A DNA stretch of 64,000 bases from Streptomyces albireticuli (GCF_021228125.1 NZ_JAJQQS010000003.1:310001-374000), one strand, 5' to 3'. Shown: positions 26,109 to 36,815, numbered from the stretch's first letter. Notes: generated by a model from the sequence alone, not told the origin. Program-made: numbers and translations.

Positions 26109-27173
26109 GTGACATCGGCGATCCCAGCTGTCGACACCGCAGGCGTCAACGCCCTGCTGGAGCGCGGACGGACGCTTGCCACGCCGGTGCTGCGTGCAGC
26201 CGTGGACCGGCTCGCGCCGCCCATGGACACCGTCGCCGCCTACCACTTCGGCTGGATCGACGCCGAGGGCAGGCCCGCGCACGGCGACGGCGGCAAGGCC
26301 GTCCGGCCCGCCCTCGCCCTGCTCTCGGCCGAGGCCGCCGGAGCGCCGCCGGAGACCGGTATCCCCGGTGCCGTCGCCGTCGAGCTCGTACACAACTTCT
26401 CGCTGCTCCACGACGACCTGATGGACGGCGACGAGCAGCGCCGGCACCGCGACACGGTGTGGAAGGTGTACGGCCCCGAGCAGGCCATCCTCGTCGGTGA
26501 CGCGCTGTTCGCGCTCGCGAACGAGATTCTGCTGGAGCTCGGCACGGTCGAGGCCGGCCGCGCCACCCGGCGGCTGACGACCGCGACCCGGAAGCTGATC
26601 GACGGCCAGGCCCAGGACATCTCCTACGAGCACCGCGAGCGGGTCACCGTCGAGGAGTGCCTGGAGATGGAGGGCAACAAGACGGGCGCCCTGCTCGCCT
26701 GCGCCGTCTCCATCGGCGCCGTCCTCGGCGGCGCCGACGACCGCACGGCCGACACCCTGGAGGCCTACGGCTACCACCTGGGCCTCGCCTTCCAGGCCGT
26801 CGACGACCTGCTGGGCATCTGGGGCGACCCGGAGGCCACGGGCAAGCAGACCTGGAGCGACCTGCGCCAGCGCAAGAAGTCGCTGCCGGTCGTCGCGGCC
26901 CTCGCGGCGGGCGGCCCCGCCTCCGAGCGGCTCGCCGAGATCCTCGCCGCCGACGCCAAGCTCGGCGAATCCCAGACCGCCGACTTCGACGAGGAAGAAT
27001 TCGCCAGCCGCGCGGCGTTGATCGAGGAGGCGGGCGGCCGGGAGTGGACCTCCCAGGAGGCCCGCCGCCAGCACGCCACCGCGATCGAGGCCCTCGACGG
27101 GGTCGACATGCCGGCCCAGGTGCGGGCGCAGCTCACGGCGCTCGCCGATTTCGTCGTCGTACGGAAGAGATGA
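26109..27173 (+). CDS. Polyprenyl (farnesyl) diphosphate synthase
   Basis: A 354-residue trans-prenyltransferase that should make the farnesyl diphosphate consumed by HpnD. The first aspartate-rich motif is LHDDLMDGDEQRR, the second AVDDLLGIWGD, and the RKKSLPV element follows. The GTG at 26109 has GAGGAGAG about 6 nt upstream. ATG 26034 overlaps the hpnE stop and is in frame, but the 25 codons between them have unusually many A/T third positions for this genome, so the shorter form is preferred. Product length cannot be read with certainty, but context indicates C15. Confidence 0.88.
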   Translation: MTSAIPAVDTAGVNALLERGRTLATPVLRAAVDRLAPPMDTVAAYHFGWIDAEGRPAHGDGGKAVRPALALLSAEAAGAPPETGIPGAVAVELVHNFSLLHDDLMDGDEQRRHRDTVWKVYGPEQAILVGDALFALANEILLELGTVEAGRATRRLTTATRKLIDGQAQDISYEHRERVTVEECLEMEGNKTGALLACAVSIGAVLGGADDRTADTLEAYGYHLGLAFQAVDDLLGIWGDPEATGKQTWSDLRQRKKSLPVVAALAAGGPASERLAEILAADAKLGESQTADFDEEEFASRAALIEEAGGREWTSQEARRQHATAIEALDGVDMPAQVRAQLTALADFVVVRKR

Positions 27174-27185
27174 TTCCCATTCACC

Positions 27186-27237
27186 CGATCTAAGTAGATC
27201 GCAGTCGCCGGCCGACGCCCTGACGGTGCGTCGGCCG
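27186..27237 (+). promoter_or_regulatory. Two inverted repeats between the prenyl synthase and shc
   Basis: CGATCTA-AG-TAGATCG at 27186-27201 is a perfect 16-nt dyad. Right after it, 27209-27218 and 27228-27237 form a perfect 10-bp stem (CGGCCGACGC) with a 9-nt loop. They occupy the largest gap in the first half of the operon (116 nt), so attenuation, an internal promoter or an RNA-processing site are possible. Confidence 0.4.
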
Positions 27238-27289
27238 ACGGAGCCCCCAGCACGGCAGAGAAGAAAGATCACTGCAAAAAGGGGAAACC

Positions 27290-29293
27290 ATGACAGCGAC
27301 GACCGACGGAAGCACCGGAGCCCCTCCGCTCCGCGCAGCCGCGGCCAAGGACAGCACCACCGTTACGCCCCCGCCCGGCGGCGGGCCGGCGGCGGCCCCC
27401 ACGGCCGCCGAGCGGGCCACCGCCAGGGCGGTCGACCACCTCCTGTCCCGGCAGGACCCCGAGGGGTGGTGGAAGGGCGACCTCCAGACCAACGTCACCA
27501 TGGACGCCGAGGACCTGCTCCTCCGTCAGTTCCTCGGGATCCAGGACGAGCGGACCACCCGTGGCGCCGCCCTCTTCATCCGCTCCGAGCAGCGGCCCGA
27601 CGGCACCTGGGCCACCTTCCTCGGCGGACCGCCCGAACTCTCGGCCACCATCGAGGCCTATGTCGCGCTGAGGCTCGCCGGGGACGCCCCCGACGCCCCG
27701 CACATGGCCGCCGCGTCGGCCTGGATCCGCGCTCAGGGCGGCATCGCCGCCTCCCGGGTCTTCACCCGCATCTGGCTCGCCCTCTTCGGCTGGTGGAAGT
27801 GGGACGACCTGCCGGAGCTGCCGCCCGAGATCATGTACGTGCCGAAGTGGGTCCCGCTCAACATCTACGACTTCGGCTGCTGGGCCCGGCAGACCATCGT
27901 GCCGCTCACCGTCGTCTCGGCCAAGCGGCCCGTGCGCCCCGCGCCCTTCGCGCTGGACGAGCTGCACACCGACCCGCGCCGGCCCAACCCGCCCCGCTCG
28001 CTCGCCCCGGCCCTCAGCTGGGACGGAGCCTTCCAGCGCCTGGACAAGGCCCTCCACCGGTACCGCAGGTTCCCCGTCAAGCCCCTGCGCCGCGCCGCGC
28101 TCAACGCCGCCGCCCGCTGGATCGTCGAGCGCCAGGAGAACGACGGCTGCTGGGGCGGCATCCAGCCGCCCGCCGTCTACTCCGTCATCGCCCTGCACCT
28201 TCTCGGCTACGACCTCGACCACCCCGTGCTGCGCGCGGGCCTCGCGTCGCTGGACCGTTTCGCCGTCTGGCGCGAGGACGGCTCGCGGATGATCGAGGCA
28301 TGCCAGTCCCCGGTGTGGGACACCTGCCTCGCCGCGATCGCGCTCGCCGACGCGGGCGTGGCCCCGGACCACCCGGCGCTCGTCAAGGCCGCGGACTGGA
28401 TGCTCGACGAGCAGATCCTCCGGCCCGGCGACTGGACGGTGCGCAGGCCGGAACTGCCCCCGGGCGGCTGGGCCTTCGAGTTCCACAACGACAACTACCC
28501 CGACATCGACGACACCGCCGAGGTCGTCCTCGCCCTCAAGCGCATCGCCCACCCCGACCGCGCCCGGCTGGACGGGGCGGTGGAGCGCGCCGCCCGCTGG
28601 AACCTCGGCATGCAGTCGAAGGACGGCGCCTGGGGCGCGTTCGACGCCGACAACACCAGCCCCTTCCCCAACCGGCTGCCGTTCTGCGACTTCGGCGAGG
28701 TCATCGACCCGCCCTCCGCCGACGTCACCGCGCACGTGGTGGAGATGCTGGCCGTCCTCGGCAGGCAGCACGACCCGCGCACCCGGCGCGGCGTCGACTG
28801 GCTGCTCGCCGAGCAGGAGGAGAACGGCGGCTGGTTCGGCCGCTGGGGCGTCAACTACGTCTACGGCACCGGGTCGGTGGTCCCCGCCCTCGTCACGGCC
28901 GGGCTCCCCGTCTCGCACCCGGCGATCCGCCGGGCCGTGCGCTGGCTGGAGAGCGTGCAGAACGACGACGGCGGCTGGGGCGAGGACCTGCGCTCGTACC
29001 GCGACCCGGAGTGGATCGGCCGGGGCGCCTCCACCCCCTCCCAGACGGCCTGGGCGCTGATGGCGCTGCTCGCCGCGGGGGAGCGGGAGGGCAAGGCCGT
29101 CGAGCGCGGGGTGGCCCGGCTGGTGGAGACCCAGAAGGAGGACGGCTCCTGGGACGAACCGCACTTCACCGGCACCGGCTTCCCCTGGGACTTCTCCATC
29201 AACTACCACCTGTACCGCCAGGTCTTCCCCCTCACGGCCCTCGGCCGCTACGTCCACGGGGAGCCCTTCGCCGCCGACCACCAGGAGGCGTGA
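27290..29293 (+). CDS. shc: Squalene-hopene cyclase
   Basis: A 667-residue class II triterpene cyclase that folds squalene into hopene/hopanol at the membrane. The protonating DxDD motif reads DIDD at residues 405-408. Several QW repeats (for example QNDDGGWGED and QKEDGSWDEP) build the alpha-alpha barrels. The first 45 residues are low-complexity Ala/Thr/Pro. ATG 27290 follows AAAAAGGGGA. The stop overlaps the next ATG by one nucleotide. Confidence 0.95.
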   Translation: MTATTDGSTGAPPLRAAAAKDSTTVTPPPGGGPAAAPTAAERATARAVDHLLSRQDPEGWWKGDLQTNVTMDAEDLLLRQFLGIQDERTTRGAALFIRSEQRPDGTWATFLGGPPELSATIEAYVALRLAGDAPDAPHMAAASAWIRAQGGIAASRVFTRIWLALFGWWKWDDLPELPPEIMYVPKWVPLNIYDFGCWARQTIVPLTVVSAKRPVRPAPFALDELHTDPRRPNPPRSLAPALSWDGAFQRLDKALHRYRRFPVKPLRRAALNAAARWIVERQENDGCWGGIQPPAVYSVIALHLLGYDLDHPVLRAGLASLDRFAVWREDGSRMIEACQSPVWDTCLAAIALADAGVAPDHPALVKAADWMLDEQILRPGDWTVRRPELPPGGWAFEFHNDNYPDIDDTAEVVLALKRIAHPDRARLDGAVERAARWNLGMQSKDGAWGAFDADNTSPFPNRLPFCDFGEVIDPPSADVTAHVVEMLAVLGRQHDPRTRRGVDWLLAEQEENGGWFGRWGVNYVYGTGSVVPALVTAGLPVSHPAIRRAVRWLESVQNDDGGWGEDLRSYRDPEWIGRGASTPSQTAWALMALLAAGEREGKAVERGVARLVETQKEDGSWDEPHFTGTGFPWDFSINYHLYRQVFPLTALGRYVHGEPFAADHQEA

Positions 29294-29943
29294 TGCCCCA
29301 CGGCACGGGAGCCCCCGGCCCCGCACCGCTGCTGGTCGCCTGCGCGCTCGGCATCGAGCGCCTCGCCCTGCGCGGGGGCGGCCACTGTGGTGCGGCCGGG
29401 CCCGTGACCGTACTGCGCACGGGCATGGGCCCCGCCGCGGCGGACCAGGCCGTCACCCGCGCCCTCGCGGACGACGCGATGCGGTACGCCTCGGTGATCG
29501 CCACCGGCTTCTGCGCCGGGCTGGCACCGGGGATGCACCCCGGCGATCTGGTCGTCGCCGACGAGACCCGCGACGCCGGAGGCCGCACGGAGTGCGCCGG
29601 CGCCGAGCTCCTGGCCAAGGAGCTCGCCCGGGTGGCGCCCCGGCGCGTGATCCACACCGGCCCCCTGGTCGGCTCGGACCATGTCGTGCGCGGCGCGGAG
29701 CGCTCCGGCCTGCACGCCGCGGGGGCGCTCGCCGTCGACATGGAGTCCGCCGCCACGCTCCGAAGCGCCGTCCGGGCGGGACCACGCCCGGTTGCGGCCG
29801 TCCGGGTGGTCGTGGACGCTCCAGAACATGAACTCGTACGAATCGGGACGTTGCGGGGTGGAATATCAGCCTTCCGGGTCCTCCGCACCGTCCTCCCGGC
29901 ATTTATCGAATGGCACCGATCTTTACTGCTCCCCAGGAGGTGA
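29293..29943 (+). CDS. hpnG: Adenosylhopane nucleosidase/phosphorylase (HpnG)
   Basis: A 216-residue purine nucleoside phosphorylase-fold enzyme. In hopanoid clusters this protein removes adenine from adenosylhopane to give the (phospho)ribosyl hopane. The family motif VDMESAATLRSA carries the ribose-binding Met-Glu, and the N-terminal ATGFCAGLAPGMHPGDLVV is the phosphate/base region. ATG 29293 has AGGAGG 5 nt upstream. Its end lies within the ribosome-binding site of hpnH, the enzyme acting just before it. Confidence 0.9.
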   Translation: MPHGTGAPGPAPLLVACALGIERLALRGGGHCGAAGPVTVLRTGMGPAAADQAVTRALADDAMRYASVIATGFCAGLAPGMHPGDLVVADETRDAGGRTECAGAELLAKELARVAPRRVIHTGPLVGSDHVVRGAERSGLHAAGALAVDMESAATLRSAVRAGPRPVAAVRVVVDAPEHELVRIGTLRGGISAFRVLRTVLPAFIEWHRSLLLPRR

Positions 29944-29948
29944 GCCAG

Positions 29949-30971
29949 ATGGCCATGCCGCTCCGCCAGTCCATCCGGGTGGGAACCTACCTTTTCGAAC
30001 AGAAGATGCGGAGGCGGGAGAAGTTCCCGCTGATCGTCGAACTGGAGCCGCTGTTCGCGTGCAACCTCAAGTGCGAGGGCTGCGGGAAGATCCAGCACCC
30101 CGCGGGCGTGCTCAAGCAGCGCATGCCCGTCGCACAGGCCGTCGGCGCCGTGCTGGAATCCGGTGCGCCGATGGTCTCCATCGCCGGCGGCGAGCCCCTG
30201 ATGCACCCGCAGATCCATGAGATCGTGCGGCAGCTGGTGGCGAAGCGAAAGTACGTCTTCCTGTGCACCAACGCCCTGTTGATGCGGAAGAAGATGGAGA
30301 AGTTCACCCCCTCTCCGTATTTCGCGTTCGCGGTGCACATCGACGGGCTGCGCGAGCGGCACGACGAATCCGTTGCGAAGGAAGGCGTCTTCGACGAGGC
30401 GGTGGAGGCGATCAAGGAGGCCAAGCGGCGTGGCTTCCGGGTCACCACCAATTCCACCTTCTTCAACACCGACACCCCGCAGACCATCATCGAGGTGCTC
30501 GACTTCCTCAATGACGAGCTCCAGGTCGACGAGATGATGATCTCGCCCGCCTACGCTTACGAGAAGGCCCCCGACCAGGAGCACTTCCTGGGCGTCGAGC
30601 AGACCCGGGAGCTCTTCAGGAAGGCGTTCGGCGGCGGCAACCGCCGCCGCTGGCGGCTCAACCACAGCCCGCTCTTCCTCGACTTCCTGGAAGGCAAGGC
30701 CGACTTCCCCTGCACCGCGTGGGCCATCCCGAACTACTCCCTCTTCGGCTGGCAGCGCCCCTGCTACCTGATGAGCGACGGCTACGTCCCGACGTACCGG
30801 GAGCTGATCGAGGAGACCGACTGGGAGAAGTACGGGCGGGGCAAGGACCCGCGCTGCGCCAACTGCATGGCGCACTGCGGCTACGAACCCACGGCCGTCC
30901 TCGCCACCATGGGATCGCTGAAGGAATCGCTGCGCGCCGCGCGCGAGACCGTCGCGGGAAACCGGGGCTGA
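29949..30971 (+). CDS. hpnH: Adenosyl-hopene transferase HpnH (radical SAM)
   Basis: A 340-residue radical SAM enzyme that adds the 5'-deoxyadenosyl group of SAM to hopene (diploptene), the first step of C35 side-chain formation. The cluster cysteines are CNLKCEGC near residue 38 (CxxxCxxC), followed by the SAM-binding [12 protein letters not shown]-terminal cysteine group ([13 protein letters not shown]) is also typical. The ribosome-binding site AGGAGGTGAG is strong. It is followed five nt later by ispG. Confidence 0.94.
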   Translation: MAMPLRQSIRVGTYLFEQKMRRREKFPLIVELEPLFACNLKCEGCGKIQHPAGVLKQRMPVAQAVGAVLESGAPMVSIAGGEPLMHPQIHEIVRQLVAKRKYVFLCTNALLMRKKMEKFTPSPYFAFAVHIDGLRERHDESVAKEGVFDEAVEAIKEAKRRGFRVTTNSTFFNTDTPQTIIEVLDFLNDELQVDEMMISPAYAYEKAPDQEHFLGVEQTRELFRKAFGGGNRRRWRLNHSPLFLDFLEGKADFPCTAWAIPNYSLFGWQRPCYLMSDGYVPTYRELIEETDWEKYGRGKDPRCANCMAHCGYEPTAVLATMGSLKESLRAARETVAGNRG

Positions 30972-30976
30972 CGGGC

Positions 30977-32143
30977 ATGGGTTCCGTGGATCCTGTCTCA
31001 CTCGGACTCCCCGGCCTGCCGCCCCGGCCGCTGGCGAAGCGCCGCACCTCGCGGCGCATCCAGGTCGGGTCGGTCCCGGTCGGCGGGGACGCACCGGTCT
31101 CGGTGCAGTCCATGACCACGACGGTGACGGCGGACATCGGCGCGACGCTCCAGCAGATCGCCGAGCTCACCGCCTCCGGCTGCCAGATCGTCCGGGTGGC
31201 CTGCCCCTCGCAGGACGACGCCGACGCGCTGCCGGTCATCGCGAAGAAGTCGCAGATCCCGGTGATCGCCGACATCCACTTCCAGCCGAAGTACGTCTTC
31301 GCCGCCATCGACGCCGGCTGCGCCGCGGTCCGGGTGAACCCGGGCAACATCCGGCAGTTCGACGACAAGGTGCGCGAGATCGCCAAGGCCGCCTCGGACG
31401 CGGGCACCCCCATCCGGATCGGCGTCAACGCGGGCTCGCTCGACCGGCGTCTGCTGGAGAAGCACGGCAAGGCCACTCCGGAGGCGCTCGTCGAGTCCGC
31501 CCTCTGGGAGGCGTCGCTCTTCGAGGAGCACGGTTTCCGTGACATCAAGATCTCGGTCAAGCACAACGACCCGGTCGTGATGGTCAACGCCTACCGCCAG
31601 CTGGCCGCTCAGTGCGACTACCCCCTGCACCTCGGTGTCACCGAGGCGGGCCCGGCCTTCCAGGGTACGATCAAGTCGGCCGTGGCCTTCGGCGCGCTGC
31701 TGTCCGAGGGCATCGGCGACACGATCCGCGTCTCCCTGTCGGCCCCGCCGGCCGAGGAGATCAAGGTCGGCATGCAGATCCTGGAGTCCCTGGGGCTGCG
31801 CCGGCGCCGTCTGGAGATCGTCTCCTGCCCGTCCTGCGGCCGCGCCCAGGTCGACGTCTACAAGCTCGCCGACCAGGTCACGGCCGGTCTGGAGGGCATG
31901 GAGGTGCCGCTGCGCGTGGCGGTCATGGGCTGTGTCGTGAACGGTCCGGGTGAGGCCCGCGAGGCCGACCTCGGTGTCGCGTCCGGCAATGGCAAGGGCC
32001 AGATCTTCGTCAAGGGCGAGGTCATCAAGACCGTCCCCGAGTCCAAGATCGTCGAGACCCTCATCGAGGAGGCGATGAAGATCGCCGAAACCATGGAGGC
32101 CGCGGGCGCCGGCTCGGGCACGCCCGACGTCACCGTGAGCTGA
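30977..32143 (+). CDS. ispG: (E)-4-hydroxy-3-methylbut-2-enyl-diphosphate synthase
   Basis: A 388-residue [4Fe-4S] enzyme of the MEP pathway that converts MEcPP to HMBPP. The cluster ligands are in [11 protein letters not shown] and [12 protein letters not shown]. The N-terminal TIM barrel carries [16 protein letters not shown]. The start is ATG 30977, 5 nt after hpnH. Its presence inside the hopanoid operon suggests a dedicated second copy alongside a housekeeping ispG elsewhere in the chromosome; that is an inference from Streptomyces in general. Confidence 0.94.
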   Translation: MGSVDPVSLGLPGLPPRPLAKRRTSRRIQVGSVPVGGDAPVSVQSMTTTVTADIGATLQQIAELTASGCQIVRVACPSQDDADALPVIAKKSQIPVIADIHFQPKYVFAAIDAGCAAVRVNPGNIRQFDDKVREIAKAASDAGTPIRIGVNAGSLDRRLLEKHGKATPEALVESALWEASLFEEHGFRDIKISVKHNDPVVMVNAYRQLAAQCDYPLHLGVTEAGPAFQGTIKSAVAFGALLSEGIGDTIRVSLSAPPAEEIKVGMQILESLGLRRRRLEIVSCPSCGRAQVDVYKLADQVTAGLEGMEVPLRVAVMGCVVNGPGEAREADLGVASGNGKGQIFVKGEVIKTVPESKIVETLIEEAMKIAETMEAAGAGSGTPDVTVS

Positions 32144-32285
32144 CCGACGGGGCCACGCCCGCCGGAGAACCCGACCGGACCGACCGGTCGGACACAGGCA
32201 CACCCAGTCAGATCAGACAGTCCCCGGAAGGAGCGGCCGTCAGGGCTGCCCGGCCGGGGCCGAGAGACGAGGAGGGGGCCCCGAC

Positions 32286-34235
32286 GTGTCGTTGTTGGAG
32301 AACATCCGCGGACCGCGCGACGTGAAGGCGCTGGACACCGAGGACCTGACCGAACTGGCAGAGGAGATCCGCCACTTCCTGGTGCACGCCGTGGCCAGGA
32401 CCGGCGGCCACCTCGGACCCAACCTCGGCGTGGTGGAGCTGACCATCGCGCTGCACCGCGCCTTCGACTCACCCGCCGACCGCGTCCTGTGGGACACCGG
32501 CCACCAGTCCTACGTGCACAAGCTGCTCACCGGCCGCCAGGACTTCTCCAAGCTTCGCGGCAAGGGCGGCCTGTCCGGCTACCCCTCGCGCGAGGAATCC
32601 GAGCACGACGTCATCGAGAACAGCCACGCCTCCACGGTCCTCGGCTGGGCCGACGGCCTCGCCAAGGCCAACCAGGTCCTCGGCCGCTGGAACCGCCACG
32701 TCGTCGCCGTCATCGGCGACGGCGCCCTCACCGGCGGAATGGCCTGGGAGGCGCTGAACAACATAGCCGCGGCCAAGGACCGGCCCCTGATCGTCGTCGT
32801 CAACGACAACGAACGCTCCTACGCCCCCACCATCGGCGGCCTCGCCGACCACCTCGCCACCCTGCGCACCACCGACGGCTACGAACGCTTCCTCTCCTGG
32901 GGCAAGGACGCCGTCCAGAGCGTGCCCGTGCTCGGCAGGCCGCTCTACGAATCGCTGCACGGCGCGAAGAAGGGCTTCAAGGACGCCTTCGCGCCCCAGG
33001 GCATGTTCGAGGACCTCGGCCTCAAGTACCTCGGCCCGATCGACGGGCACGACATCGAGGCCGTCGAGTCGGCGCTGCGCAAGGCCAAGCGCTTCCACGG
33101 CCCCGTCCTCGTCCACTGCCGCACCGAGAAGGGCCGCGGCTACCAGCCGGCCCTGGAGGACGAGGCCGACCGCTTCCACACCGTGGGCGTTATGAACCCC
33201 CTCACCTGCGAGCCGCTGGCGCCCGCCGCCGGCCGCTCCTGGACCTCGGTGTTCGGCGACGAGATGCTGCGGATCGGGTCCGAGCGGCCGGACGTGGTGG
33301 CCATCACCGCGGCCATGCTCCACCCCGTGGGCCTGACCAAGTTCGCCGCCGCCTACCCCGACCGGGTCTGGGACGTCGGCATCGCCGAGCAGCACGCCGC
33401 CACCTCGGCCGCCGGCCTGGCGACGGGCGGTCTGCACCCGGTCTTCGCGGTGTACGCGACGTTCCTCAACCGTGCCTTCGACCAGGTCCTGATGGACGTC
33501 GCCCTGCACAAGTGCGGGGTGACCTTCGTCCTCGACCGGGCCGGCGTCACCGGCACCGACGGCCCTTCGCACAACGGCATGTGGGACATGTCGATCCTCC
33601 AGGTCGTCCCCGGCCTGCGGATCGCCGCCCCGCGCGACGCCGACCAGCTCCGGGCCCAGCTCCGCGAGGCCCTGGACGTCGACGACGCCCCGACCGTCAT
33701 CCGCTTCCCCAAGGAGACCGTCGGCGAGCCCCTCCCGGCCACGGCGAAGATCGGCGGCATGGACGTCATCGGCGGCCCCGGCCCCGAGGAGGACCCCGCC
33801 GACGTGCTGCTCGTCGCCGTCGGCACCATGGCCCCCGTCTGCCTGGCCGCCGCCGAGCTGCTCACCGCCCGCGGCACCTCCTGCACCGTCCTCGACCCCC
33901 GCTGGGTCAAGCCCGTCGACGAGGCCCTGCCCGCGTTCGCCGCGCGGCACCGCGTCGTCGCCGTCGTCGAGGACAACAGCCGCACGGGCGGCGTCGGATC
34001 CGCCGTGGCGCAGGCCCTGCGCGACGCCGAGGTCGATGTGCCCGTGCGCACCTTCGGCATCCCCGAGCAGTTCCTCCCGCACGCCAAGCGCGGCGAGGTG
34101 CTCGCGGACCTGGGGCTCACCCCGGCCGAGATCGCCGGCCGGATCAGTGCCGCCCTGGCCCGTAAGGAGGTGACCGAGGCGGCGCCGGCCGCGGCCGGCA
34201 GGACCAGCAAGGCCCGTAAGGAGAACGACGCATGA
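32286..34235 (+). CDS. dxs: 1-deoxy-D-xylulose-5-phosphate synthase
   Basis: A 649-residue thiamine-diphosphate enzyme that condenses pyruvate and glyceraldehyde 3-phosphate, the committed MEP step. The TPP motif is [16 protein letters not shown] with [10 protein letters not shown]. The [13 protein letters not shown] region and the transketolase-like C-terminal half ([15 protein letters not shown]) are complete. The start is GTG 32286, preceded by GAGGAGGGG. A 142-nt gap separates it from ispG, and it overlaps the downstream aminotransferase by 4 nt (ATGA). Confidence 0.94.
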   Translation: MSLLENIRGPRDVKALDTEDLTELAEEIRHFLVHAVARTGGHLGPNLGVVELTIALHRAFDSPADRVLWDTGHQSYVHKLLTGRQDFSKLRGKGGLSGYPSREESEHDVIENSHASTVLGWADGLAKANQVLGRWNRHVVAVIGDGALTGGMAWEALNNIAAAKDRPLIVVVNDNERSYAPTIGGLADHLATLRTTDGYERFLSWGKDAVQSVPVLGRPLYESLHGAKKGFKDAFAPQGMFEDLGLKYLGPIDGHDIEAVESALRKAKRFHGPVLVHCRTEKGRGYQPALEDEADRFHTVGVMNPLTCEPLAPAAGRSWTSVFGDEMLRIGSERPDVVAITAAMLHPVGLTKFAAAYPDRVWDVGIAEQHAATSAAGLATGGLHPVFAVYATFLNRAFDQVLMDVALHKCGVTFVLDRAGVTGTDGPSHNGMWDMSILQVVPGLRIAAPRDADQLRAQLREALDVDDAPTVIRFPKETVGEPLPATAKIGGMDVIGGPGPEEDPADVLLVAVGTMAPVCLAAAELLTARGTSCTVLDPRWVKPVDEALPAFAARHRVVAVVEDNSRTGGVGSAVAQALRDAEVDVPVRTFGIPEQFLPHAKRGEVLADLGLTPAEIAGRISAALARKEVTEAAPAAAGRTSKARKENDA

Positions 34236-35644
34236 CATCCGACGGCACCGACGGAACGAAGGGGTTCGACCTCGCCCGGCTCCTCGCGGAGCGCGGCGGT
34301 GAGCGGTACGACCTGCACACCCGTCACCTCAACCACCAGCTGCCCCGCATGCTGCGCACCATCGGCTTCGACAAGGTCTACGAACGGGCCGAGGGCGCGT
34401 ACTTCTGGGACGCGGAGGGACGGGACTACCTCGACATGCTCGCCGGCTTCGGGGTGATGGGCGTCGGTCGCCACCACCCCGTCGTCCGCAAGGCGCTGCA
34501 CGACGTCCTGGACGCCTCGCTCGCCGACCTCACCCGCTTCGACTGCCAGCCGCTGCCCGGCCTCCTCGCCGAGAAGCTGCTGTCGTACACCCCGCACCTG
34601 GACCGGGTCTTCTTCGGCAACAGCGGCACCGAGGCCGTCGAGACCGCCCTGAAGTTCGCCCGCTACGCCACCGGCCGGCCCAGGGTCCTCTACTGCGACC
34701 ACGCCTTCCATGGCCTGACCACCGGCTCCCTGTCCGTCAACGGCGAGACCGGCTTCCGCGACGGCTTCGCCCCGCTGCTGCCGGACACGGCGATCCCGCT
34801 CGGCGACCTCGACGCCCTGGAGAGGGAGCTGCGCCGGGGCGACGTCGCCGCCTTCGTCGTCGAGCCCATCCAGGGCAAGGGTGTCCACGAACCGCCGCCG
34901 GGCTTCCTGCGCGCGGCCCAGGACCTGCTGCGCCGCCACAAGGCGCTGCTGATCGCCGACGAGGTGCAGACCGGCATCGGCCGCACCGGCGACTTCTACG
35001 CCTACCAGCACGAGGAGGGCGTCGAGCCGGATTTGGTGTGCGTGGCCAAGGCGCTCTCGGGCGGCTACGTACCGGTCGGCGCGACCCTCGGCAAGGACTG
35101 GATCTTCAAGAAGGTCTACTCCTCCATGGACCGGGTGCTGGTCCACTCGGCGAGCTTCGGCTCCAACGCCCAGGCCATGGCGGCCGGGCTCGCCGTGCTC
35201 TCGGTCATGGAGGACGAGGAGCTCGTCGCCAACGCCCGGCACACGGGTGAGCTGCTGCGGAGCCGGCTGGCCGCGCTGGTCGGGAAGTACGAGCTGCTGC
35301 ACGACGTCCGGGGCCGCGGACTGATGATCGGCATCGAGTTCGGCAGGCCCCGCTCGCTGGGGCTGCGCGGCCGGTGGACGATGCTCCAGGCCGCCCGCAA
35401 GGGCCTCTTCGCGCAGATGGTCGTGGTGCCGCTGCTCCAGAAGCACCGGATCCTCACCCAGGTCTCCGGCGACCACCTGGAGGTGATCAAGCTGATCCCG
35501 CCGCTCACCATCGGCGAGCCCGAGGTGGACCGCTTCGTCGCGGCCTTCACGGCCGTGATGGACGACGCGCACGGCGGCGGCGGGCTGATGTGGGACTTCG
35601 GCCGGACGCTGGTGAAGCAATCCCTGCAAGCGGGCAAGGGCTGA
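34232..35644 (+). CDS. hpnO: Class III aminotransferase of the hopanoid operon (HpnO-like)
   Basis: A 470-residue PLP-dependent aminotransferase. The Schiff-base lysine is in [16 protein letters not shown] near residue 273, the cofactor ring contact is in [14 protein letters not shown], and [15 protein letters not shown] binds phosphate. As the last gene of the hopanoid operon, coupled to dxs, it probably aminates ribosyl-derived C35 hopane to aminobacteriohopanetriol, the role established for HpnO in other bacteria. Streptomyces are known to make aminobacteriohopanetriol. Confidence 0.88.
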   Translation: MTSDGTDGTKGFDLARLLAERGGERYDLHTRHLNHQLPRMLRTIGFDKVYERAEGAYFWDAEGRDYLDMLAGFGVMGVGRHHPVVRKALHDVLDASLADLTRFDCQPLPGLLAEKLLSYTPHLDRVFFGNSGTEAVETALKFARYATGRPRVLYCDHAFHGLTTGSLSVNGETGFRDGFAPLLPDTAIPLGDLDALERELRRGDVAAFVVEPIQGKGVHEPPPGFLRAAQDLLRRHKALLIADEVQTGIGRTGDFYAYQHEEGVEPDLVCVAKALSGGYVPVGATLGKDWIFKKVYSSMDRVLVHSASFGSNAQAMAAGLAVLSVMEDEELVANARHTGELLRSRLAALVGKYELLHDVRGRGLMIGIEFGRPRSLGLRGRWTMLQAARKGLFAQMVVVPLLQKHRILTQVSGDHLEVIKLIPPLTIGEPEVDRFVAAFTAVMDDAHGGGGLMWDFGRTLVKQSLQAGKG

Positions 35645-35650
35645 CGGCCC

Positions 35651-35730
35651 CGCCCGGCCGCACGCCGCCCGGCCGCACGCCGGCCGGGCGGGCGGTGGCC
35701 GGGCGGGCGGTGGCCGGGCGGGCGGTGGCC
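35651..35730. repeat. Two short 15-bp tandem arrays after hpnO
   Basis: Two copies of a 15-nt unit (CGCCCGGCCGCACGC) span 35651-35680, and three copies of GGGCGGGCGGTGGCC span 35686-35730. They fill the space between the convergent hpnO and phosphatase genes. The number of copies may vary between strains. Confidence 0.7.
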
Positions 35731-35749
35731 GCCGCCGAGCGGCCGGGCC

Positions 35750-35782
35750 GGCCGGACGGGCGTGTCACGGGCCCGTCCGGCC
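35750..35782. terminator. Hairpin between hpnO and the tyrosine phosphatase
   Basis: A perfect 12-bp stem (GGCCGGACGGGC at 35750-35761, complement at 35771-35782) with a 9-nt loop lies between the two convergent genes. It probably terminates transcription from both sides. Confidence 0.65.
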
Positions 35783-35799
35783 ACCGGAGACCGGCGGGC

Positions 35800-36603
35800 T
35801 CAGTCCGTCAGCAGCCGGGCGCGCAGCCGCTCCCGGTCCGCGCCGCCGAAGCCGAGCCCCCGGGTGAGGTACCGCTCGGTCGTCCCCCAGATCTCCTCGA
35901 TCGTGGTGAACGCCTCCGCGAGGTACTCGGCGCGGGCTTCGAACATCGGCGCGAGCAGCTCCGCGACCTCCAGCTCCTCCTCCCCGGCGCCCTCGGCGCG
36001 CCGCATCCGGTAGCGGCGGTGCGGGGCGTTCGACTTCAGGTAGTCGGCCTCGACGGTCTCCCGCGAAGCTCCGAGCGCCAGCAGGGTGACGGCGATCGAC
36101 AGCCCCGCCCGGTCCTTGCCGGCCGCGCAGTGCATCAGCGCGGGCACGGCGTCCTCGGCGAGGGCGCGCAGCACCCGGGCGTGTTCGGCGGTGCGGGTGG
36201 TGATGATCTCGCGGTACGTCTCGGTCATCCGGTCCGCGCCCCGGGTGCCGGAGAGCACGCTCCGCAGCTGGGTGAGGTCGCGGGCGCGGACCATCCGCCA
36301 GAACTCGGCGCCGTCCGCAGGGTCGTTGAGCGGGATGTTCACATTGCGCACCCCGGTGAGCTCGATGTCCCGGCCGTCCAGCTCGATGTCGGCGGCGTTG
36401 CGGAAGTCGAAGACCGTGTGCAGCCCCAGCGAGCCGAGGAAGCGGGCGTCCGACTCGGTCGCGTGGGCGAGGTGGCCGCTGCGGAAGAGGACGCCGGGCC
36501 GTACGCGCCGTCCGTCGGCGGCCGGCAGGCCGCCCAGATCACGGAAGTTGCGTACCCCCGTGAGCTCGGGTTCGGTGGACGGGACATGTGGCGTCTGCGT
36601 CAC
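35800..36603 (-). CDS. Protein tyrosine phosphatase-like protein (PTPB/LipA type)
   Basis: A 267-residue atypical tyrosine/lipid phosphatase. The P-loop is MHCAAGKDRAGLSIA near residue 156, matching the HCxxGKDR(T/A) motif of the Mycobacterium PtpB-like family. VRNFRDLGGLPAADGR at the N-terminus is the family hallmark, and the general-acid loop precedes the P-loop. These enzymes dephosphorylate phosphotyrosine or phosphoinositides. It is monocistronic, starting at ATG 36603. Target unknown. Confidence 0.87.
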   Translation of the reverse strand: MTQTPHVPSTEPELTGVRNFRDLGGLPAADGRRVRPGVLFRSGHLAHATESDARFLGSLGLHTVFDFRNAADIELDGRDIELTGVRNVNIPLNDPADGAEFWRMVRARDLTQLRSVLSGTRGADRMTETYREIITTRTAEHARVLRALAEDAVPALMHCAAGKDRAGLSIAVTLLALGASRETVEADYLKSNAPHRRYRMRRAEGAGEEELEVAELLAPMFEARAEYLAEAFTTIEEIWGTTERYLTRGLGFGGADRERLRARLLTD

Positions 36604-36815
36604 GGGCGCTCCCCGGGTCTCGGCTGTCGACGCTGCTCGTCGACCAGGCGGCTGAACGACTCTACGTCACTGGTTGTACGCGGAATCCAGCCCGCGCGAC
36701 ACCGGTGTTGACGTATTCCGCTTGGGGTGACTTTGTTGGGGTGGGATACATCACTGCACGTCAACCCCTGGTTACGGTGGCGTAAGTCACTCCTCAAGAG
36801 GAAAGATGTGCTGAC

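Noticed and set aside
32144..32285. Riboswitch (TPP type) before dxs
   Set aside because: A thiamine-dependent enzyme follows, but the 142-nt gap lacks the conserved TPP-aptamer core that I would expect (CTGAGA and ACCTGA-like segments).
35651..35730. Iteron or replication origin
   Set aside because: The 15-bp units are pure GC repeats between convergent genes, with no DnaA boxes or replication gene.
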